From contig CAJLUE010000003.1 in assembly GCA_905209765.1 (NCBI GenBank), forward strand, positions 12,151-76,150: DNA of 64,000 nucleotides. The letters run 5' to 3'. This document shows positions 62,148-64,000 of this stretch, in pieces; positions within the stretch are counted from its first letter, which is position 1, and each line of letters opens with the position of its first letter. Under the pieces are notes generated by a model. That model was not told the origin of the DNA, made no database searches, and saw only the letters and a program-made list of their open reading frames with translations. The DNA comes from an uncultured Collinsella sp. GTDB taxonomy: Bacteria > Actinomycetota > Coriobacteriia > Coriobacteriales > Coriobacteriaceae. The translations under genes were made by a program, and so were the position numbers.

Positions 62148-64000
62148 CTACCCCAGCGAACGGTTGAGGGAGCCGAGCTCATCGTTGCCCATGGTGCGCC
62201 ACATTTGATAGATGCAGCCGCGCGCCAAGAAAAAGAAACCGTTATCGACGAGTTGCACGGCGGCATCCGCGAGCTGATTGGTCACGGCGGGCACCGGCGG
62301 CAGCTCAAGACCTGCCTTGCGGATAGTCTCGACAGCCTCCTCGAACGTGGGCGGTTTGATGACGCCCATCTCGTTCATAAGGCCCTGCATTTCCTCCTGC
62401 GCACTGCCGCCCGACTCCTCGCCGCGCGGCACCAGGCGGTAGCACGCCAGCGCCAGCTCGAGCTGATCGCAGCTCCAATAGGCAAACGCCAGGCGATAGA
62501 ACAGGTAACCGATCGAAGGCCGGTCGCTGGCAATGCGTAGGCCGTGGCGCGCCACTTCGATAATCTCGTCATAGCGCTCCAGGCGTGCTAGCACGTTAAT
62601 CAGGGCAAAGTGAGACTGCATGGACGAGCGCGCCAAATCGTAGAGACGACGCACCTCGGGCAGTGCACGCTCAAAGTCCTCTTGTTCGGCGTAAAAGCTG
62701 CAGATCTCGTGCTGGGCAAAATACAGTGCATCGGGAGCGCGAAGGATACGCACGGAACGGTCCTCCTCCATCACCGGCAGCACCATGCGCACCAGCTGGT
62801 TGTCGCAGAACTGGGTCTGCACTGGGCCCGTCGCCAAAAGCTCAGCAACCGTACACTTGGCTTCCAGCTCCTCGACAAGGCGAGAAAAGCCCTCGAAAGC
62901 ACCAGCTCGGTCAACTTTGGATTGCTCGCGCAGCTCGACGACACGGGCGACATACGGATCGTTGTCCTCCTCCATGACCTCAAGCTCGTCAGCCGTATCA
63001 GCGAGCAGCAAATCGCGAAGCGCAGGCGGCAATGGACGATGGTCATCGCGTGGTCGGGCGTGAACCTCTGCAGGCTCAATCATGTCCGGCGCATCTGCCT
63101 CATATGCCTCGAGCAAATGCTTGCAGGGCATGTCGTCCATATCCATGCCCTCAAGATCCTTGGCGACAGAAACGCAATCAGCCAGATAGGCCGCACGGCC
63201 AAAGGAATACGTTTCGACAACGCGCTCGCCCTGCTCACCGTCGGGAGCCGCAATCTGCACGTAGCAGCGCATGATGCGAGCGCCCGAAGCAAAGCAAGCC
63301 GCCGCGAGTGTAAGCGCAATGCGTGCATCGTGCTCAGTGGCCCATGCCGCGCGCTTAGGCTCATCCACCTCGCGCCAGGCGTCATCTTGAGCATCGTATT
63401 CGCGCTGCGGCATAGCATCGACAACCGTGCGGCCAAATCGCACCAGCATGATGCCTTCGGCGACGTTCGCTCGATAGGTGTAGTCGAGACGCGTGACCAC
63501 GTTGAGCGCTTCTACGATACGTGCAAAGCGGGTGCGAACGTCCCACTCGCCACCCGGCTGGCACGCAACCGTCCCCGGCTTGGCCCACGGGTTGTCATTC
63601 GACAGCGTTTCGAGCAAGCGAGGTACGTCGTTTGTCGTCTTGCTGATATGCCATAGGTCGAAGAGCGAGCAGCCCTCAAAGCTTGGCGACGAGGCAACGG
63701 GGCCCAACCCTGCCCCAATACGCTCAAGGATGCCCGATAGGCGGTTCAGACGGCACTCGACGGCAAGCAGGGTATCGATTTCGTCCTGATCCAGCAGGCT
63801 ACGGTCAAAATTGAGATAGAAGAGCCTCGAGCGATCGATGCGCGCCAGGCTCATTTCGGTTTTGGCCGCGATGGTGCGCAGGCGAGACAGATTAACTTCG
63901 CCCATCAACGCGGCGGCATAGCGCTCAATGCCACTTGGATTATCTGTATGGTCAATGCGGTAGAGCAACGTTTCGATTGCATCGGGCAGCGGCGTGGAAT
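62148..64000 (-). CDS. Large protein of unknown function, 5' part outside window
   Basis: At least 617 codons; the frame stays open to the right edge (STPLPDAIETLLYRIDHTDN), so the start lies beyond the window and the TTG at 63968 is not needed. No signal peptide or membrane segment is visible. The middle third is acidic (ADELEVMEEDNDPYVARVVE). The last 200 residues look like helical TPR-type repeats: YFAQHEICSFYAEQEDFERA, HFALINVLARLERYDEIIEV and YRLAFAYWSCDQLELALACY. I do not recognise the family. A soluble scaffold or regulator is possible. It ends about 245 bases upstream of the ATPase array, on the same strand. Confidence 0.75.
   Translation of the reverse strand, partial: STPLPDAIETLLYRIDHTDNPSGIERYAAALMGEVNLSRLRTIAAKTEMSLARIDRSRLFYLNFDRSLLDQDEIDTLLAVECRLNRLSGILERIGAGLGPVASSPSFEGCSLFDLWHISKTTNDVPRLLETLSNDNPWAKPGTVACQPGGEWDVRTRFARIVEALNVVTRLDYTYRANVAEGIMLVRFGRTVVDAMPQREYDAQDDAWREVDEPKRAAWATEHDARIALTLAAACFASGARIMRCYVQIAAPDGEQGERVVETYSFGRAAYLADCVSVAKDLEGMDMDDMPCKHLLEAYEADAPDMIEPAEVHARPRDDHRPLPPALRDLLLADTADELEVMEEDNDPYVARVVELREQSKVDRAGAFEGFSRLVEELEAKCTVAELLATGPVQTQFCDNQLVRMVLPVMEEDRSVRILRAPDALYFAQHEICSFYAEQEDFERALPEVRRLYDLARSSMQSHFALINVLARLERYDEIIEVARHGLRIASDRPSIGYLFYRLAFAYWSCDQLELALACYRLVPRGEESGGSAQEEMQGLMNEMGVIKPPTFEEAVETIRKAGLELPPVPAVTNQLADAAVQLVDNGFFFLARGCIYQMWRTMGNDELGSLNRSLG

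Overview
The window looks like chromosomal DNA of a GC-rich, Gram-positive gut anaerobe of the class Coriobacteriia, most likely a Collinsella-type organism. This is inference from the gene set: anaerobic iron uptake (FeoA/FeoB), an FMN/Fe-S Old Yellow Enzyme, lactate racemase, an Ebg-type beta-galactosidase, paired YhgE/Pip proteins, a tyrosine-kinase CpsB/C/D module, many two-component systems, and family features of the two AAA ATPases. Most genes lie on the minus strand. Starts were chosen from Shine-Dalgarno spacing.

Layout. 1-5 kb: glnA with a GlnR-like orphan regulator, an antitoxin/nucleotidyltransferase fusion, and LacI and GntR regulators. 5-8.3 kb is accessory: an AAA ATPase behind a 10-bp tandem array, a palindromic GACGAAAA array, a decayed integrase, and a 3' fragment of an initiator-type tRNA that marks an old integration site. 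8.5-12 kb: MGMT-like protein, MFS-CBS operon, Cys-less ArsC-like protein. 12-16.5 kb: IlvD/Edd dehydratase, a deletion scar joining the ends of a gluconate permease and its GntR regulator, and an Old Yellow Enzyme. 16.6-20.4 kb: feo operon and HPr. 20.4-27.4 kb: a 220-bp terminal-inverted-repeat element, an APC permease, and the ebgA-ebgC operon with three operators and a divergent LacI regulator. 27.5-30.2 kb: aspS and serB. 30.2-34.9 kb: a lactate racemase locus (larB, larC N-domain only, tetR, then convergent MIP channel and larA). 35.7-43 kb: ppc, hisS, M20 peptidase, DMT transporter, with a dense cluster of long inverted repeats. 43-53.6 kb: two YhgE/Pip proteins, htpG, GNAT, CpsB-CpsD-CpsC. 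53.7-58.9 kb: pstB with a PhoB/PhoR-like pair, then a second two-component pair. 59-64 kb: dacA, tRNA-Ser(GCU), a second AAA ATPase with its own array, and an unknown gene running off the window.

Two patterns stand out. First, the two paralogous AAA ATPases each have a six-unit, roughly 10-bp-period tandem array ending 15-18 bp before the start codon, with different sequences but the same extended -10-like core. Second, the intergenic regions hold hairpin elements in which linkers or loops are conserved while stems differ completely yet stay self-complementary: a nested cruciform at 32.7 and 35.6 kb, and 45-bp tandem units at the 3' end of htpG. The lar locus is also unusual because larC ends before the CTP-binding LarC2 domain.
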